DNA of 64,000 nt from Symbiodinium natans (taxonomy: Eukaryota; Sar; Dinophyceae; Suessiales; Symbiodiniaceae), in assembly GCA_905221605.1 (NCBI GenBank), contig CAJNDS010000522.1, forward strand, positions 1-64,000, written 5' to 3'. A program made the position numbers and the translations under genes. Below are positions 1 to 11,184 of the stretch, one piece after another; the first letter of the stretch is position 1; the number at the start of each line of letters is the position of its first letter. The notes under the pieces were generated by a model. The model was given only the letters and a program-made list of their open reading frames with translations. It was not told the origin of the DNA and made no database searches.

Positions 1-106
1 TCCCCTCCTCTCCCTCTCTCCCTCTCTTCCTCTCTCCCTCTCTCCCTCTCTCCCTCTCTCCCTCTCTCCCTCTCTCCCTCTCTCCCTCTCTCCCTCTCTC
101 TCCTTC
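1..106. repeat. Pyrimidine microsatellite, TCTCCC-type
   Basis: Nearly pure C/T tract made of CCCTCTCT-like units running from the window edge. Low-complexity DNA with no coding content. Confidence 0.9.
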
Positions 107-683
107 TTCTATCCTACGAACTAACTTACCACAGTCGCTCATGGCAGCAAAGTTCCGAGATGCTAAGCTCAATCCGCAACGGTAAAATGCAATAACGCCG
201 CTTTCTCCTCAACGCCAAGGCGCGGTGCGGACTTCTGCTGCTGGCCGGTGTGGGGGGCGGCTTCCTGCCTGGTCTGGCGCTTGTAGCTGCACGCAGGCGC
301 CGCCAGTTGGGGCTGTTTTGCGGAATGTTGAGATAGAAAGCGGCTGTAAGGCTTGGGGAGTAGGACCCCTGTACAGGTCGTCTCTCAAATTCACTCGGGC
401 AGCTGCCATCGGATATGCCGCAGGGGCCTCAGAGACCTGGGATCTTGCAGGCAGCTGAACTTCTCTTGCTTCAGGCGTTTGCTGTCCATTCGGCTGTGCT
501 CCTGATGCAGGCGGCAAGTACCGTTGAATGTTGTGTGTTCAATGACCCGAGGCATTCTGCGGGTGACGCATGTCAAACTTTCTAGCTGTCGGACTGGGGG
601 GGAGGGGCGGCGAAGTCGCTGTTGGGCTGCCTATCGCTGTTGGTGACTCGTTCCTCTCATAGCTGGTGCTGCTAACCCTCGAC
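107..683. other. No gene recognised
   Basis: Open frames here are short and show no family motif. Nothing beyond unique intergenic or intronic DNA can be supported. Confidence 0.4.
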
Positions 684-737
684 CCTAAACCCTAAACCCT
701 AAACCCTAAACTACAAACTACTAAACCCTAAACCCTG
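684..737 (+). repeat. CCCTAAA telomere-like array
   Basis: Several CCCTAAA units, some degenerate, ending about 35 bp before the acceptor of the exon at 773. This is the first of many interstitial telomere-like arrays in the window. Confidence 0.9.
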
Positions 738-772
738 GTAACATTATTGTTACCGAGACCCTGGTCCCACAG

Positions 773-850
773 GCCATCGGCACCGAGATGCGCTTCCTTC
801 TAGACGGCGGCGGCTACATCTTCGGCGGCTTGGTCCTCGGTTTCCTCTCA
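773..850 (+). CDS. Candidate first membrane exon of the sugar porter
   Basis: After the acceptor CCCACAG the frame reads a hydrophobic, glycine-rich segment including GYIFGGLVLGFLSA, then a stop at about 850. It could be helix 1 of the sugar porter or belong to another membrane protein. Only position and hydrophobicity support the call. Confidence 0.35.
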
Positions 851-3800
851 GCTTAACCCCGGAAACCATGCAACAAAGGCTTCGGCCCCCCCCAAAAACC
901 TTAAAACCCTAAGTTGCCACGCTTGCGAGAGCCTTCTCCAAGGCCCTCAGTGCCTGTACTCCACCATCGACTCGCCGCTGAGCTTGGTGGGATGCTTGGC
1001 TCCTCTCTCCCGAGCTCTACCATAGATGATGGATTGGGGGCAAGGGGTTAGGGTTGTTTTTGGGGTGGGGGGTCCAGCCCTGTCGGCTTTTCTTGGGGCT
1101 GGTCGGTGGCGGAAGCGTGACGGTTTGACCGGGGTTCTCAGTGGGAAGCGCCGCAAGATTTCTGCAAGGTCCTGAACTTCCTCCGGTCCTTGGCAAGAGC
1201 CGACGTGTCAGCAGCCTAAGACATGCAGTTGCCCCACACCGTCGACCGCGTAAGAACCTCCTGGCTTGCGTGCCAGGTACGACGGACCCGCTGGTGCAGG
1301 TCCCTGCCTTGACGAGGTAGTGGTGGGTCGGGTCCTCGGTGGGTTGCCCGTGACCTCCGGCACTTGGATATTAGGGTTTAGGGTTTAGTTAGGGTTTAGG
1401 GGTTAGACATTAAAGTGGGGTGTGTGAGACTCGGCATTTCGGGGCACCTGAGGCAGCGATGGGTCGGCAGGGTGCTCAGCGACTACCATGGGCTGTCAGC
1501 TTGCAAGTCTCAGGCCCGGCTGGGTTGTACCTCACTTCGGGTGAGCCTTTCCCATTCTTGCGACAGAGAACGCTGCATATGACCCCCAGCTAACACAGCA
1601 AGAGTACCGACTGCAGCCACGGTCTCAAGCACACCTATCATGTCGGGAACTCAAGGTCGTCCCTTTTGTGCAGATGCCAGCAGCCCAGCGTGGAGATCAA
1701 GTCAGTCAGTTTCAATTCCTGTTCGGATGACATGGGCATTTGGAAGTGAAGCTTGCGCACAGCTTTGATGGCCATGTAGATGCTGCGATAGGTGCATGAA
1801 CAGAGAGTCGCATGAGGATGGAGAGAAGTGTTTGTGTTGAGCCTTGAGCCTGAAGCCTACATATTCCTACCCTACACTTAAAATCCTAGAACCCGGATGC
1901 TGCTCAAGCCCTCCTTTGCTGAGGCGGAGCTGCAGCGAGATGCCCTTACTCTCCCTGTTCTTCTTCCTCTTCCTGGGTGCCCGATGACCCAGACGTGGCC
2001 CCTTGTAGGAGTCTGGGGTGATCAGCCCATAGACCCCTAAAAACCCCCGTGCGAGCTGCAAGCTCCGAGGAGGGCTTGAACTTAAGGCAACACCTTGCCC
2101 GAACCCTTGAACACTCTGTCTCTGTTTGTTCAAAAGTTCCTGTTTAGGGGAGCCTGACTCAGAGTCTGTCCGTTCTCCTGCGCTTGGAGCTGAAACGTGT
2201 CCGAGTCAGAGTGCCACCGGGGTGTTCTACCAAGGTCCTTTGCTGGGTAGTGTCAACTGCCACACTTGGCGAAACACCTTTTGCTGTATGTAGAGATTAG
2301 AGATGCTGTTTCCGCAGATTTCTGCTCAAGTGCATCCCGCATGTTCGAGCCCCTGCTGTCTTCGGGGTCAACTTCCGCGTCTCGCAGCGCCTACGTGGAA
2401 GCGCGCCAGCGCGTAAGCCAAGAGCAGTCAGACAAGATGGAGGCAATTCCAACCCACGAGGCATCCTGCTTCTTCGGTAGTTCGTGTACTATAGGGGCCT
2501 GAATAAGTACAATAGGGCTTTGGGGATGATAGTAGTAGAAATATAGACGGACCCGAAGGGAGCATGACTAGCAATTACTCCGACCCCTATATTAGCTTCA
2601 GGAGGTCCGTTCCCGAACTTGTGGTCCGCGATCAGGTGCCCAAGAGCCATAGGGAGTCCTCACATGAAAGGTATCTAAATGGAGACCCTTTTCTGTGCCA
2701 CTGCAGTCTGGACGCTACGTGCCATAATCCCGAGAGCCTTTGCGGCCGAAACTCTGCAGTTCATGTATCCTCAGCTCGAAAATCCCAAGAAATCCCCGTG
2801 CTGCAGGCCTCCCGTGGCAAGAACGGCTTTGAGGCAAGGGGGGAAACCAATGTTTAAGGGTACCCCCCCCCCCCACCGATAATCATCCTAATGCTCAGTA
2901 TCCCATTGGGTTGGGGAGGAGCCTTCGGCAGAAGAATCGTCATGCTGCCGGGGCGGCGGGATGTGTGTCGGTACTATCTTACAGCGCTTCGTCTTTGTTT
3001 CTGCATCGCTCAGCCTCTACCTGAATCCGGACTTAAGACTCAACCTTTCTGGGCACGTGAAACCTTAGTGCAGGTGGGCTTAGTTCGGTTTTCAGGGCAT
3101 TTTCGGGATGGTTCAAGGGGATGCTGTGCAAGGACAATGAGCACCCGGACGCCTCCGAGGCTGGTCGGAGTTTGGCAGCCTGCCCTGTGCCCCCACCTCC
3201 AAACCCCAGGAAGAAAAAGATGCCGTAAAACGATGCCTTGAAGGATGCCCTACGAATGCTTTGAAGACGTCCTAAGATCACGTTAAGTAGCATCTTACAG
3301 CATCTTAAAGGCTACACCACTTGGTGCACGGCAGGCCGTGGCCAGTACGCAGATGTATGTGGCCGTGGGCGTGGCCATGGTAGGCGGGGAGCTTGGTGTT
3401 GCGAGCGAAATGGTCTGAAGAAGTTGGGCAACAGCCCCTGCATGCCACGCCACAAGGAGCCGCCATGTTCGGCTTCGACCAGGGCAATTTCGGGAACGTC
3501 CAGGAGAGTTGTTCAACTGCAGCGCCGATGTAAGGCAGAGTGGGTTTGTCAGGGCTCCATGGGCCACCACTTAGCCCGCAGGCCTTCGAGTCCTTTCGGA
3601 AGGAGTGGTGTGTCGGCAGGCCCAAGCAGACAGTTGCAAATGCCTTCTGCTAGGGGAACTTCCGCTAGGACGCATCGGACGTGATTTGAAAGCATCAGCT
3701 CATGGTCGGCTCATCAGCACCAGGTATGGCGACGAGCACACTTGCAGCGCGGAAGGGTTCGCATCTTAAGAAACATGCAGCAGTCTCCCACATTCTCCAC

Positions 3801-6800
3801 AAAGAGTGGATGGGGCCCGATGGGGGTGATAATTGTGACGATCAAGGTCGTTGGACAACGATGAATGGAACGACGCCTTCGTCACCTGGGGCGCTACACT
3901 CATCACGTTTGGTGCTGCAGCGGGCGCCATCCTTTTAGGCCCTTTCCTGTGGCTTGCTTGCAGTTGGGGGTCTATTTGGGGGTCTATATTGGGTCCGGGG
4001 TCCCTGCATTTTCGTAAACCCCCAGTTCAGGGAAGCATCCGTCACTCCTGGTGACTACGCGTGCCGGCGCATGTCCACCGCTCTCCTCCGCCTCTCAGGA
4101 CCAACAAGCTGGGTCGCGATCTCAGTATCTCAGAGCCGAGAAGACAGCAAAAGACTCCTCGTCGGCTCATCTGCCTGGAGCCCTTTTGTTTCATTTATGG
4201 ATGTTTTTTGCTTAGGTCGCCGTCCGTGCATTCAGATCGGTGGCTTCATCTGCTACTTGGCGTTGCTGGCAAGTCAGCTAAGTAAGTAGTTGCAGCTGCG
4301 CTTCGAAATCTGATTTTGCGAGCGGAGTTGCCCTCAGCAAGATGCCCATCGGTTCGCACCGAATTATTCGCCCCCCCCCCCCCCCCCAGTTTCTTTTGAG
4401 GCTTCATTGGCTGCCTCATGGCATCGTACATCTCCTTCAACAGCCCCTCGTCCGTGCGACTGGTGACCTTGCTGTGACCCAAAGAGGGGTATGGTTTGGG
4501 AGGCTCCCCCTTATATTGACGGTCCTTAATAAGGACTATAAGGGGGGGGAGGGTACTAGAATCCCGATTAAGGGCTGTTAGTGTAAGGGGGAGCATCTCA
4601 AGGTATGCTTCCTACGGACTCGCTGTCTGCATCACGGGAGGACTGTACACCGCAATGCACCTTGCGAGGTGTCTGGACGTTCTTCATCGGCCGCTTCATC
4701 ACAGGCCCTGTTGCATCTCCAACCCCGGCCCCTGCTCCTAATCGTCTCATAGCCTTAGTCACCCAAGTAACCCTGAGACTATTTAGTAGCCCTTTCGTCG
4801 TTTCTGCTTGAGGGGAGTGGCGGTGGTGCAGCGCAGGCTTCGGTGTTGGCGTGAGCTGCTTTGCGCTCCCGCTCTACAACGCTGAGACTCTTTGACCAAG
4901 TCAGCATAAGGTCCAGTAGGGAAGGCAGTGAAGAACGCGCGGCATCTTTTTCAGTCAATGTTACGCAAGCCAGATCTGCTCAAGTTTTTGGCACGACGGC
5001 ACGACCCAGGATTTCGACACCAGGGATCCGAGGCCAAGCAGGGTGCCCCGATCTAAACTTTCAGCTTAGTAACGCGAGCTCATCGCACAGCGGAAAGCAA
5101 TCTCCAGTATTGGCAGGCGCAACAGGTTCGCTGTTTCAGCTGCTTCTTGGCTGACCCCGCTTGCTTGAGGGTTTAGGGTAGAATTGGAAGTTGCCTGGCT
5201 CTCCAGCCACAGTGCCTTTTGTCTTTTGTGCTTCTTTTTCGGCCACGGATGCCTCTGCTCCTGAGGAACGTGGTGGTTGGCTGCTTCATCTCTTGCTTGA
5301 TCACGCTCTTTGACAAGGATCGGGCATCATGATGTAGAGTAGAGTGGAGTTCATTCTAGCACTACCCTTCAGGCCTTGCATGCACATTCCCTGCTGGATC
5401 CAACATCAGCTTGTTGGAACACAACCGCCGATGTGGAGTCGACAAAGGGGTCTTCACGCTGTGGCGTTTGGCTCTGGTGTCTGGGTTTTTACATCAACCC
5501 TCAACGCGAGGCATGGACCAGAAGGTAGCCTTTGCATTCGAATCTGCAACAAGCCGTAGGCATGTCGAACTCACACCGTCTCTAGCAGAACTCCGTCGAC
5601 AGCCTGGTCAACAGGGCAAGCGCCTGACAGAAGTTGCTTCTACGACCACTGCAGCTGTTGTTGCGGGCGGCTGCCGCCACTAGCAAGTACTAGATTGCTA
5701 GAAGTCTAGTGGTAGTGGTGCCAGTACCACTACCACCATCACCAGTGCCGCTCTCGACTTGAAGAGTGCTTTCTGGGCAGGACTGGTATATGGGCATGCT
5801 GCTGCCCGGGCTTGCTGGCGCCGTGCCTTTTGGCTGGCATATGGTCTAGCAGCAGCTTTCGTGCTGCCCTCAACCGTTTGAACAACAGGCTCACTGTTGG
5901 CGGCTTCTTCATTCCTGAGTCTCCTCGCTTCGCGCCTTGGCCAAGCTGCTACTTGGAGGTTCATGGTACTTAATAGCTTAAGTGTAACTGTACCCAATTA
6001 TAGCCATGATAGGGCACTTAAAAGGCTTATAAGTGGATCTATAAGTACAGTTATAATTGGGTTAGAAGTACCGTGAACCTCCAAGTAGTTGCAGCAAGGG
6101 AAGCCGGTTGCTGATTCGAAGCAGATCCACCTGAGCTCGGAGGTCATGGAGAAGGCATTGCACAAAGAGTCCGAGCAAAAGGCCTATGCTGCGGGCACAA
6201 GGCGCCTGCGCCTTGTTATGATGCTGTTGCTTCCGCGAGCGGCGCAGAGAACAATTCGTGCCGAAGCGGTTCCGCTTCTCATGTCCAGCGTACTTTCCTC
6301 CTGGATAGTTGTCATTATTATTGTTATTATTGTTACTGTTATGGTTACTAGTTTTAGTATTATTCTGATTATCATGACTATGGTTTTTCTCCATCTTCTC
6401 CGTGCAAGGTACTTGAAGCGCATCTTGGGCAGCACCAACGTGGGGGGCAGTTTTCTGAGCCGCGGTTTGAAGCCTCAAGAGCAGGACCCCACCTCAACAG
6501 AATCGGACCGGCACGTTCGTGAACACTCCGCAAGCCCCGTGCCTCGAATCCCCAGCGTCACTGCAGTTGGCTGGCCCTTGTCCTTTCGCTGCAGGCATCC
6601 GCGTTGGTGACGTGACGGCTGAAGCGGATGAGACACGGGGCTGAAAGGGTGGTGTGCAATAGGGGCATTCTGCTGGGAGACACGAGTGCAGAGACCCTGT
6701 GTTGGCACTCTTTTGTTTTTTTTTGTATCTTTGTACCTTTTCAGTTTCAAACCCAGGATTATGCAGCAGATCAAGGAGGAGATGGACATCGACCACATCA

Positions 6801-9800
6801 GCTTCCTGGGTCTTTTCAAAGAGCGCAGCCCAGCTGAAAGGGGACACCTTGATTAAGTTCTTAGCAACTATGGGGGTTTAGGGTGTTGCAACTATGGGGG
6901 TTTACGATACTAGGGGTACCATATTGGGGTCATTATTAGAAGGGGATGCTACTATTGGGGGGTTTCTGGCTTGTAGCGGGGTCTCTACGCTGAGGTAACC
7001 TGCGAAAGCGGGTCTTCATCGCTTGCCTCTTGGCAGCAAAACGACCTTTGGGGCGGTTATGGGCGGTTTGTGGGGACGATTGAACCTCTGGGGAGCAATC
7101 TTTTCGCAGTGTGCATCATTCATACGCCAAGACAGCCACGAGTGCGGCTATTGCTCCAGGTGGCCTAGCCATCTGCCAGCAGGCCCGCCTCCAGCGAACT
7201 GCCGCTGTTTGAAAAGGCGGTTTGGAACGATGCCACTCTGCATTCGGCCGTGCCTCGAGGCCACAGGTGTCAATGCCTTCCTCGGCTACGCTGCGACTCT
7301 CTTTAAGGAGCAACTTGGCCGACCAGCAGGATATGTAAGTTGAAGAGAGCCACGTTGCTGGTGGTTCAGACGGTCATGAATCAGGCTACATATCAGGCTG
7401 CCCGCATGGCAGGGTGAAGCTGTTACCTCCTGGGGGTGGGGGCAGGGGTTCAGTTGGGGTACCTATTTTGGAGATTCGTACATTAAGGATTATTTTCTTG
7501 TCTTGGGAAAATTTTCGCGTGGCTTGTAGTGGCAAGTCACAAGCCATAGCTACGGCTTGGGTCCACATGACGTGGTCGAGGTGCGGAATTGACAACCCCA
7601 TCCTGTTCAACTCCATTTTCAATAGTGCCCCTGGGCTGCAATGCGCTAATTCTAGCGCTGATGACTATAGGAACTACCGGTTTGCCAGGGAAGGGACATC
7701 TCTCTTTTTTCACGGCTAGGACGTTGACAGCCTTTTCAAAAGTTGATGTAGCAAGTGCCATGAAACCGAAATCCCTAGACCTTAAACTTCTGCCGAAGCC
7801 CTAACGCCCTAAGACCCAAACCTGAAACCCGAAACCCTAAACCCTGAAGCCCTAAACCCTAAATCCCTAAACCCTAAACCCCAAACCCTAAACCCTAAAC
7901 CCTTAGCCCTTACAGCTGGCGAGATCATGATCTTTGGCTGCGTTGCCGGGCTCTTGCTGGTGGACTCGAAGTACGGTGGCCGTCGCTGTCAGTTGTTGGC
8001 GGCTCTTTGGCCTCCAACAGGGCGCCTTCACATGTCGGTTTGAAGATGTTGAAAAGGGCTTCTGGTCACAAGGCTTTTATGGCTTTTAGGGTTTTCAGGG
8101 CTTTTGGGGCTTTTAGGGTTTTTGGGGCCGCTACGGCTCGTAGGGCCTGTAGGGTTGAGGATTTAGGGTTTGAGGTAAGAGCATCAACTGCCAGTGAGCA
8201 AGACATGCTTTGAGGTTCAGGACTGGGCTTTTGCGTTGGGTTGCGGTGCACTCTTTCGAGGTTCGAGGGCCCGAAGCCCAGTGCACGAACATGTCTATGC
8301 CCCTGGGCCTGAGCCACGAGCCTGATTCATCAACTGGGCCCCCTAAACCCTAAACCCCAAACCCCAAACCCCAAATCCCAAACCCCAAACCCCAAACCCT
8401 AAACCCTAAACCCTAAACCCTAAACCCTAAACCCTAAACCCTCAAACTCTACTTCAGTGAGGCCACCGCCATGATGGGCCCTCCGCTGGTGCTAGCTGGC
8501 TTCGTCACGCGGCAGTGTTAAGGAAGCCTTAAATCCTTCAGGCCCGCCACCCCAAATCACGAAACCCTGAAGCCCCCATAAATTAAGATGGGGGGGTTTC
8601 CGAAATTCGGGGAGATTACCTTCTTGGGGGTCCTCATGATAATGTTGTTGGTAAGCCCCCAAATGTGTAAACTCGCAAACCAAAGCCCTTACATGTTGAG
8701 ATGGAGGCCCTTTGTCATGATCAGCTAAGGCCCTGATGTACGAATGGGCAGGCGTGGAATTGTGGTGTATGGTTGTCATGAAAATTTTAAATCACAGCAA
8801 TCAGTTGTTACTTTTTTGACGACTGGAGATGGATCCTACCCATTGGGTTCAGGTCCGTGTCTGGTAACCTTATGTGACCGAAAATACCTTCCACCCCCCT
8901 CAATCCACAGGCATGATCACGATGGTCTGCGTGGTCATCTACGGGGTGGGGTTCCAGTTTGCATGGGGGACCATCCCATGGATTTACCCGGCAGCTGCTT
9001 TGTCGGCACTGGTTCAGGTGTTTAGGTCTTACGGTGGAGTTGGGGCAGCTTTGTTTGGGGGTTGGGAGGGCGTTCGGGCCTGTTGAGGGTGCAGGGTTTG
9101 GGCAGTACCCACCTGGGATCAGTTCCAAAGCTGTGTGGCCATGGTCCAAAATCCATCTGCAGGGTCTGATTCGGGCAGCAAAGAAATTTGTCAATCAGGC
9201 TTTGAGGTTTCTGCTTTTCTGTGGGTGGACAGCAGATTTGATTCTTGTAGGATGGTCAGCAACGGCCGGTTCCTCTCACTGCAAACCTTGCATGCGATCC
9301 TTTCATCAGGAAATTTTCTCTATGGCGGAGAAGGACCTGCGATGAATTCTGGCGCGAGGGTCGTAGCGTCGTAGCCCTTGGAAGCAGCGTTTGGGGGAGC
9401 GCAGGAGTCGGCAGTTTCCCTGGCTGTTGGCATGAACTACATCGCGAATGCTGCCTGGATGGATTTTGCTGCCATTACCTTTAACTAGCCAATCATGCAT
9501 GTTCAAAGCCTTACATCAATTTTCGGGCTGTGGGTGCTACTCATCGCCAACTCTGGATCCGTTCAACCAAGGCTGCCATCATTTACATCACTCCGGCGCT
9601 TATGTCGCGTGCCTGCAGCTTGTGGGCCGAACTCGATGAAATCACGACTGTATATTCTTGTATATTAAGAAAGTGAGAATTAATTACTGTGTTTGCAATT
9701 TGCTGTGTGCGCCACCGACTTCTAAGCATGCCATCTTGCAGCGTGCCTGTTTGATGCTTTGCCCGCAGGAAATGGTCGACGCCGGGGACTCTCCTGGTCT

Positions 9801-10200
9801 TTGGTGGCCTCAACATCCTGCAGCTCGGCCGGAGAGATTCCGAAATGCATGAAGGCTGCAGGGCTAGACGATAAGGATGTGCAGTCTTGGCCCAGGAACG
9901 AGGTCTTCGTCTTTCTCTACATCAAGGCTGGAGACTTTGTTCGGGCACTTCCCGAAGTCGCAACCCAAGCCCAAGGCCTCAACCCTCAAGCCCTAGAGAC
10001 ACCCAAAGACCTGAACTCTAAAGCTTAAAACCTTAAACTTTACAACCCTATACCCAAAAGCCTCAAAGCTCTAAGATTCTAAAACCCTAAAAGCCCTAAA
10101 CCCTAAATTCCCCCCCCCCCCCCCCCCCCCCCCCTTGTGCAAACCAACCATTGACAGGAGACCAAGGGCGTGCCATTGGAGGAGGCCACAGCTCCGTACT
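773..10200 (+). CDS. MFS sugar-porter family transporter, multi-exon
   Basis: Membrane sugar transporter of the major facilitator superfamily, reconstructed from exon islands on one strand. In order: a helix-2 exon (3847-3938) whose last base joins a GRR exon (4216-4268); a helix-4 exon with GRFITG (4641-4704); the amphipathic central loop (about 6745-6840); helix 7 with TGVNAFLGYAATLF (7217-7334); helix 8 with LLLVDSKYGGRR (7916-7999); helix 9 (8458-8515); helix 10 with WGTIPWIYPA (8911-8990); helix 11 with VGMNYIANAAW (9415-9470); helix 12 (9769-9830); and the ETKGVPLEE tail (10158-10200). The order matches the family from end to end, which is the main support. Substrate cannot be read. Helices 1, 5 and 6 are not securely found and not every junction phase closes, so small exons are missing. 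Several introns start with GC. The true start and stop are not fixed. Confidence 0.75.
851..3846. other. Long stretch without a recognisable gene
   Basis: Holds a short TTTAGGG cluster at about 1371-1410 and scattered open frames with no family resemblance. If the exon at 773 belongs to the sugar porter this is a 3 kb intron; otherwise it is intergenic and may include the promoter. Confidence 0.4.
3847..3938 (+). CDS. Sugar-porter exon, helix 2
   Basis: Follows the acceptor ATCAAG. Reads an acidic loop (DNDEWNDAF) and then a helix with FGAAAGAILLG. The exon ends at TTAG before GC, and its leftover base completes the glycine of GRR in the next exon (phase 1 to phase 1). Confidence 0.65.
3962..4025 (-). 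mobile_element. Short MITE-like piece, GGGGGTTTACGAAAA family
   Basis: Contains TTTTCGTAAACCCCCA, the reverse complement of the left end of the inverted-repeat element at 11185-11313, with a degenerate TGGGGGTCTA partner. Probably a decayed copy in opposite orientation. Confidence 0.4.
4216..4268 (+). CDS. Sugar-porter exon, GRR motif and helix 3
   Basis: Acceptor TGCTTAG, then RRPCIQIGGFICYLALLA. Joined to the previous exon it gives GRR, the conserved sugar-porter signature between helices 2 and 3. Ends at CTG before a GC donor (GCAAGT), phase 0. Confidence 0.7.
4641..4704 (+). CDS. Sugar-porter exon, helix 4 (GRFITG)
   Basis: Acceptor CACGGGAG, phase 0 as the previous exon requires. Reads through RGVWTFFIGRFITG, matching the helix-4 GRf-x-G motif of sugar porters. 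Donor is GC after ACAG. Confidence 0.65.
4705..5948. other. Intronic stretch, no secure exon
   Basis: Expected to hold helix 5. A weak candidate at about 5265-5330 reads VVVGCFISCLITLF but its borders are unclear. A single TTTAGGG unit lies near 5170. Confidence 0.3.
5949..6088. mobile_element. MITE-like inverted-repeat element, family A
   Basis: 140 bp with 22-bp terminal inverted repeats: CTACTTGGAGGTTCATGGTACT on the left and its reverse complement with one mismatch on the right. The AT-rich interior contains TAAGTACAGTTATAATTGGG. It carries no coding sequence. Other copies lie at 18510-18790, 35381-35481 and 61027-61110, all in introns or intergenic DNA. Confidence 0.85.
6745..6840 (+). 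CDS. Sugar-porter exon, central cytoplasmic loop
   Basis: After a T-rich tract and TTTTCAG (or the later CCCAG at 6756) the frame reads IMQQIKEEMDIDHISFLGLF and then KERSPAER. This resembles the acidic/basic loop between helices 6 and 7 of sugar porters. The donor is not fixed. Confidence 0.55.
7217..7334 (+). CDS. Sugar-porter exon, helix 7
   Basis: Acceptor GAAAAG. The frame reads RFGTMPLCIRPCLEATGVNA and then FLGYAATLFKEQLG, a close match to the helix-7 Q/E-x-TGvNa-x-x-YaatiF signature. Ends in GGATAT before a canonical GTAAGT donor. Confidence 0.75.
7803..7905 (+). repeat. CCCTAAA array before an acceptor
   Basis: Perfect and near-perfect CCCTAAA units ending about 10 bp before the acceptor TTACAG of the helix-8 exon. 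Confidence 0.9.
7916..7999 (+). CDS. Sugar-porter exon, helix 8 with D-x-x-GGRR
   Basis: Reads GEIMIFGCVAGLLLVDSKYG then GRRCQLL, matching helix 8 and the vDr-GRR loop, the second conserved GRR of sugar porters. The 3' end is approximate. The phase does not close directly on 7334, so a small exon may be missing. Confidence 0.65.
8080..8170 (+). repeat. TTTAGGG-like degenerate array after a donor
   Basis: Repeated GGGCTTTTAGGG-like units follow the helix-8 exon in G-rich orientation. Confidence 0.7.
8341..8446 (+). repeat. CCCTAAA array before an acceptor
   Basis: About 15 heptamer units, first CCCCAAA-type then CCCTAAA-type, ending 12 bp before the acceptor CTTCAG of the helix-9 exon. Confidence 0.95.
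8458..8515 (+). CDS. Sugar-porter exon, helix 9
   Basis: Short hydrophobic exon reading EATAMMGPPLVLAGFVT. Position between helices 8 and 10 is the main support. Confidence 0.5.
8911..8990 (+). CDS. Sugar-porter exon, helix 10 (WGTIPWIYPA)
   Basis: Acceptor AATCCACAG. Reads GMITMVCVVIYGVGFQFAWG then TIPWIYPA, the helix-10 motif that normally continues as E-x-x-P. A GC donor near 8990 would end the exon just before that glutamate. Confidence 0.75.
9415..9470 (+). CDS. Sugar-porter exon, helix 11
   Basis: Acceptor GTCGGCAG. Reads SLAVGMNYIANAAWMDF, comparable to the family's a-x-x-x-x-NW-x-x-Nf motif. The 3' end is approximate. Confidence 0.55.
9769..9830 (+). CDS. Sugar-porter exon, helix 12
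   Basis: Acceptor GCCCGCAG. Frame +1 reads KWSTPGTLLVFGGLNILQLG, a typical last helix. The 3' end is approximate. Confidence 0.5.
10110..10134 (+). repeat. Poly-C tract of 25 nt
   Basis: Uninterrupted C run directly after CCCTAAA-type units and 22 bp before the acceptor of the ETKG exon, in the place of a polypyrimidine tract. Confidence 0.9.
10158..10200 (+). CDS. Sugar-porter exon, ETKG tail
   Basis: Acceptor TTGACAG, then ETKGVPLEEATAPYF. The PETKG-x-x-LEE sequence closes helix 12 in sugar porters and confirms the family. The frame runs on to a stop at about 10265 through repeat DNA, so the exon probably ends earlier. Confidence 0.75.
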
Positions 10201-10204
10201 TTTT

Positions 10205-10440
10205 GTGGGAGTCTACGGTTCTGGGTTTAAGGGTGAGGGTTCAGGGTTTAGGCTTGGGAGTTTGAGGTTTAGGGTTTGGGGGTTTGAGCGTTTAGGGTTT
10301 GGGGGTTTGAAGGTTTCGGGTTTGGGGTTTTGAGGGTGCAGGGGCTTTTGCGGGTTCGGGGATTTGAGGGTTTAGGGGTGTTTAGGGGTTGAGGGTGTGA
10401 GGGTTTAGTTGTTGAGGGCTTTTGGGGGTTTAGGATCCTG
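10205..10440 (+). repeat. Degenerate TTTAGGG array
   Basis: G-rich strand repeats (GGGTTTAGGG, GGTTTGGGGG, GAGGGTTTAGG) follow the last recognised sugar-porter exon. Confidence 0.85.
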
Positions 10441-11184
10441 CCCGGAATTGGAGTTTTTGCACAACGAGCCCAAATCCCTTCGGGTTCAGTGTGAGACTTT
10501 GATCCCAAACAAACCTGCAAAACAAGAACGCCAGCACTCCCATTCCGATTGCGGTGGGAGGTCCCGGAGCTTTTCCGTAGAAAGGCAAAGGGCACCGATG
10601 CCGCTGGTCTGTGAATTCATTTCTGTTTCGGCTTTCGGGCTAGAGGGGGCAGCGTTCTATGAGGCTCAAGGTGTTTGAGGTGGAGGTATCGGCAATGGTC
10701 AGTGCATGAAGTCCGACTGCGTTTGAACAGATCGCTTCTCGTAGCCATGGTAGAGACGAGGACTCGTCCAGCGAGACGTCGGATTGCAGCACATCGGAGT
10801 TCTGAGCTCCAGAAGCATGTGGGATGCCGCGCTGCAAGCACCCGCGGTTGGCGGTGTGTTTTTCGAGTTTTAGCACGCGTGGCTTTTTCAGTTTTGACCG
10901 GTACTAGCATACCGCGACCAGGTCTGGTGAGTCTGGTGGGCCACTGCCATGAAGTTGGAATGTCTAAGTAGTCTTGATCTTCATGTTGAAGACATTATGG
11001 TTTGTACTTGGTTCTGATAACGGCCTATGGCGACAGGTGTGCACACTGGATAGGACCAAATGTAAAGCAAGACAAGCCATGTTCAAGCGAGCTCCATGTT
11101 CTGGTACCGAAGACGTAGATAGTTGCAGAGCTTCTGTGACCTTGGAAAGCTTGTTGGTGGCTTGTGCCTTCCCTTTAAACTTTT
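10441..11184. other. No gene recognised
   Basis: Unique sequence with several open frames on both strands, none with a recognisable motif. May contain the end of the sugar-porter transcript. Confidence 0.35.

Noticed and set aside
684-737. Telomere or chromosome end
   Set aside because: CCCTAAA/TTTAGGG arrays are short, occur dozens of times in both orientations, and lie inside genes. They are interstitial.
10081-10140. CRISPR-like regular repeats in the CCCTAAA arrays
   Set aside because: There are no unique spacers; the repeats are simple tandem heptamers in a eukaryotic context.
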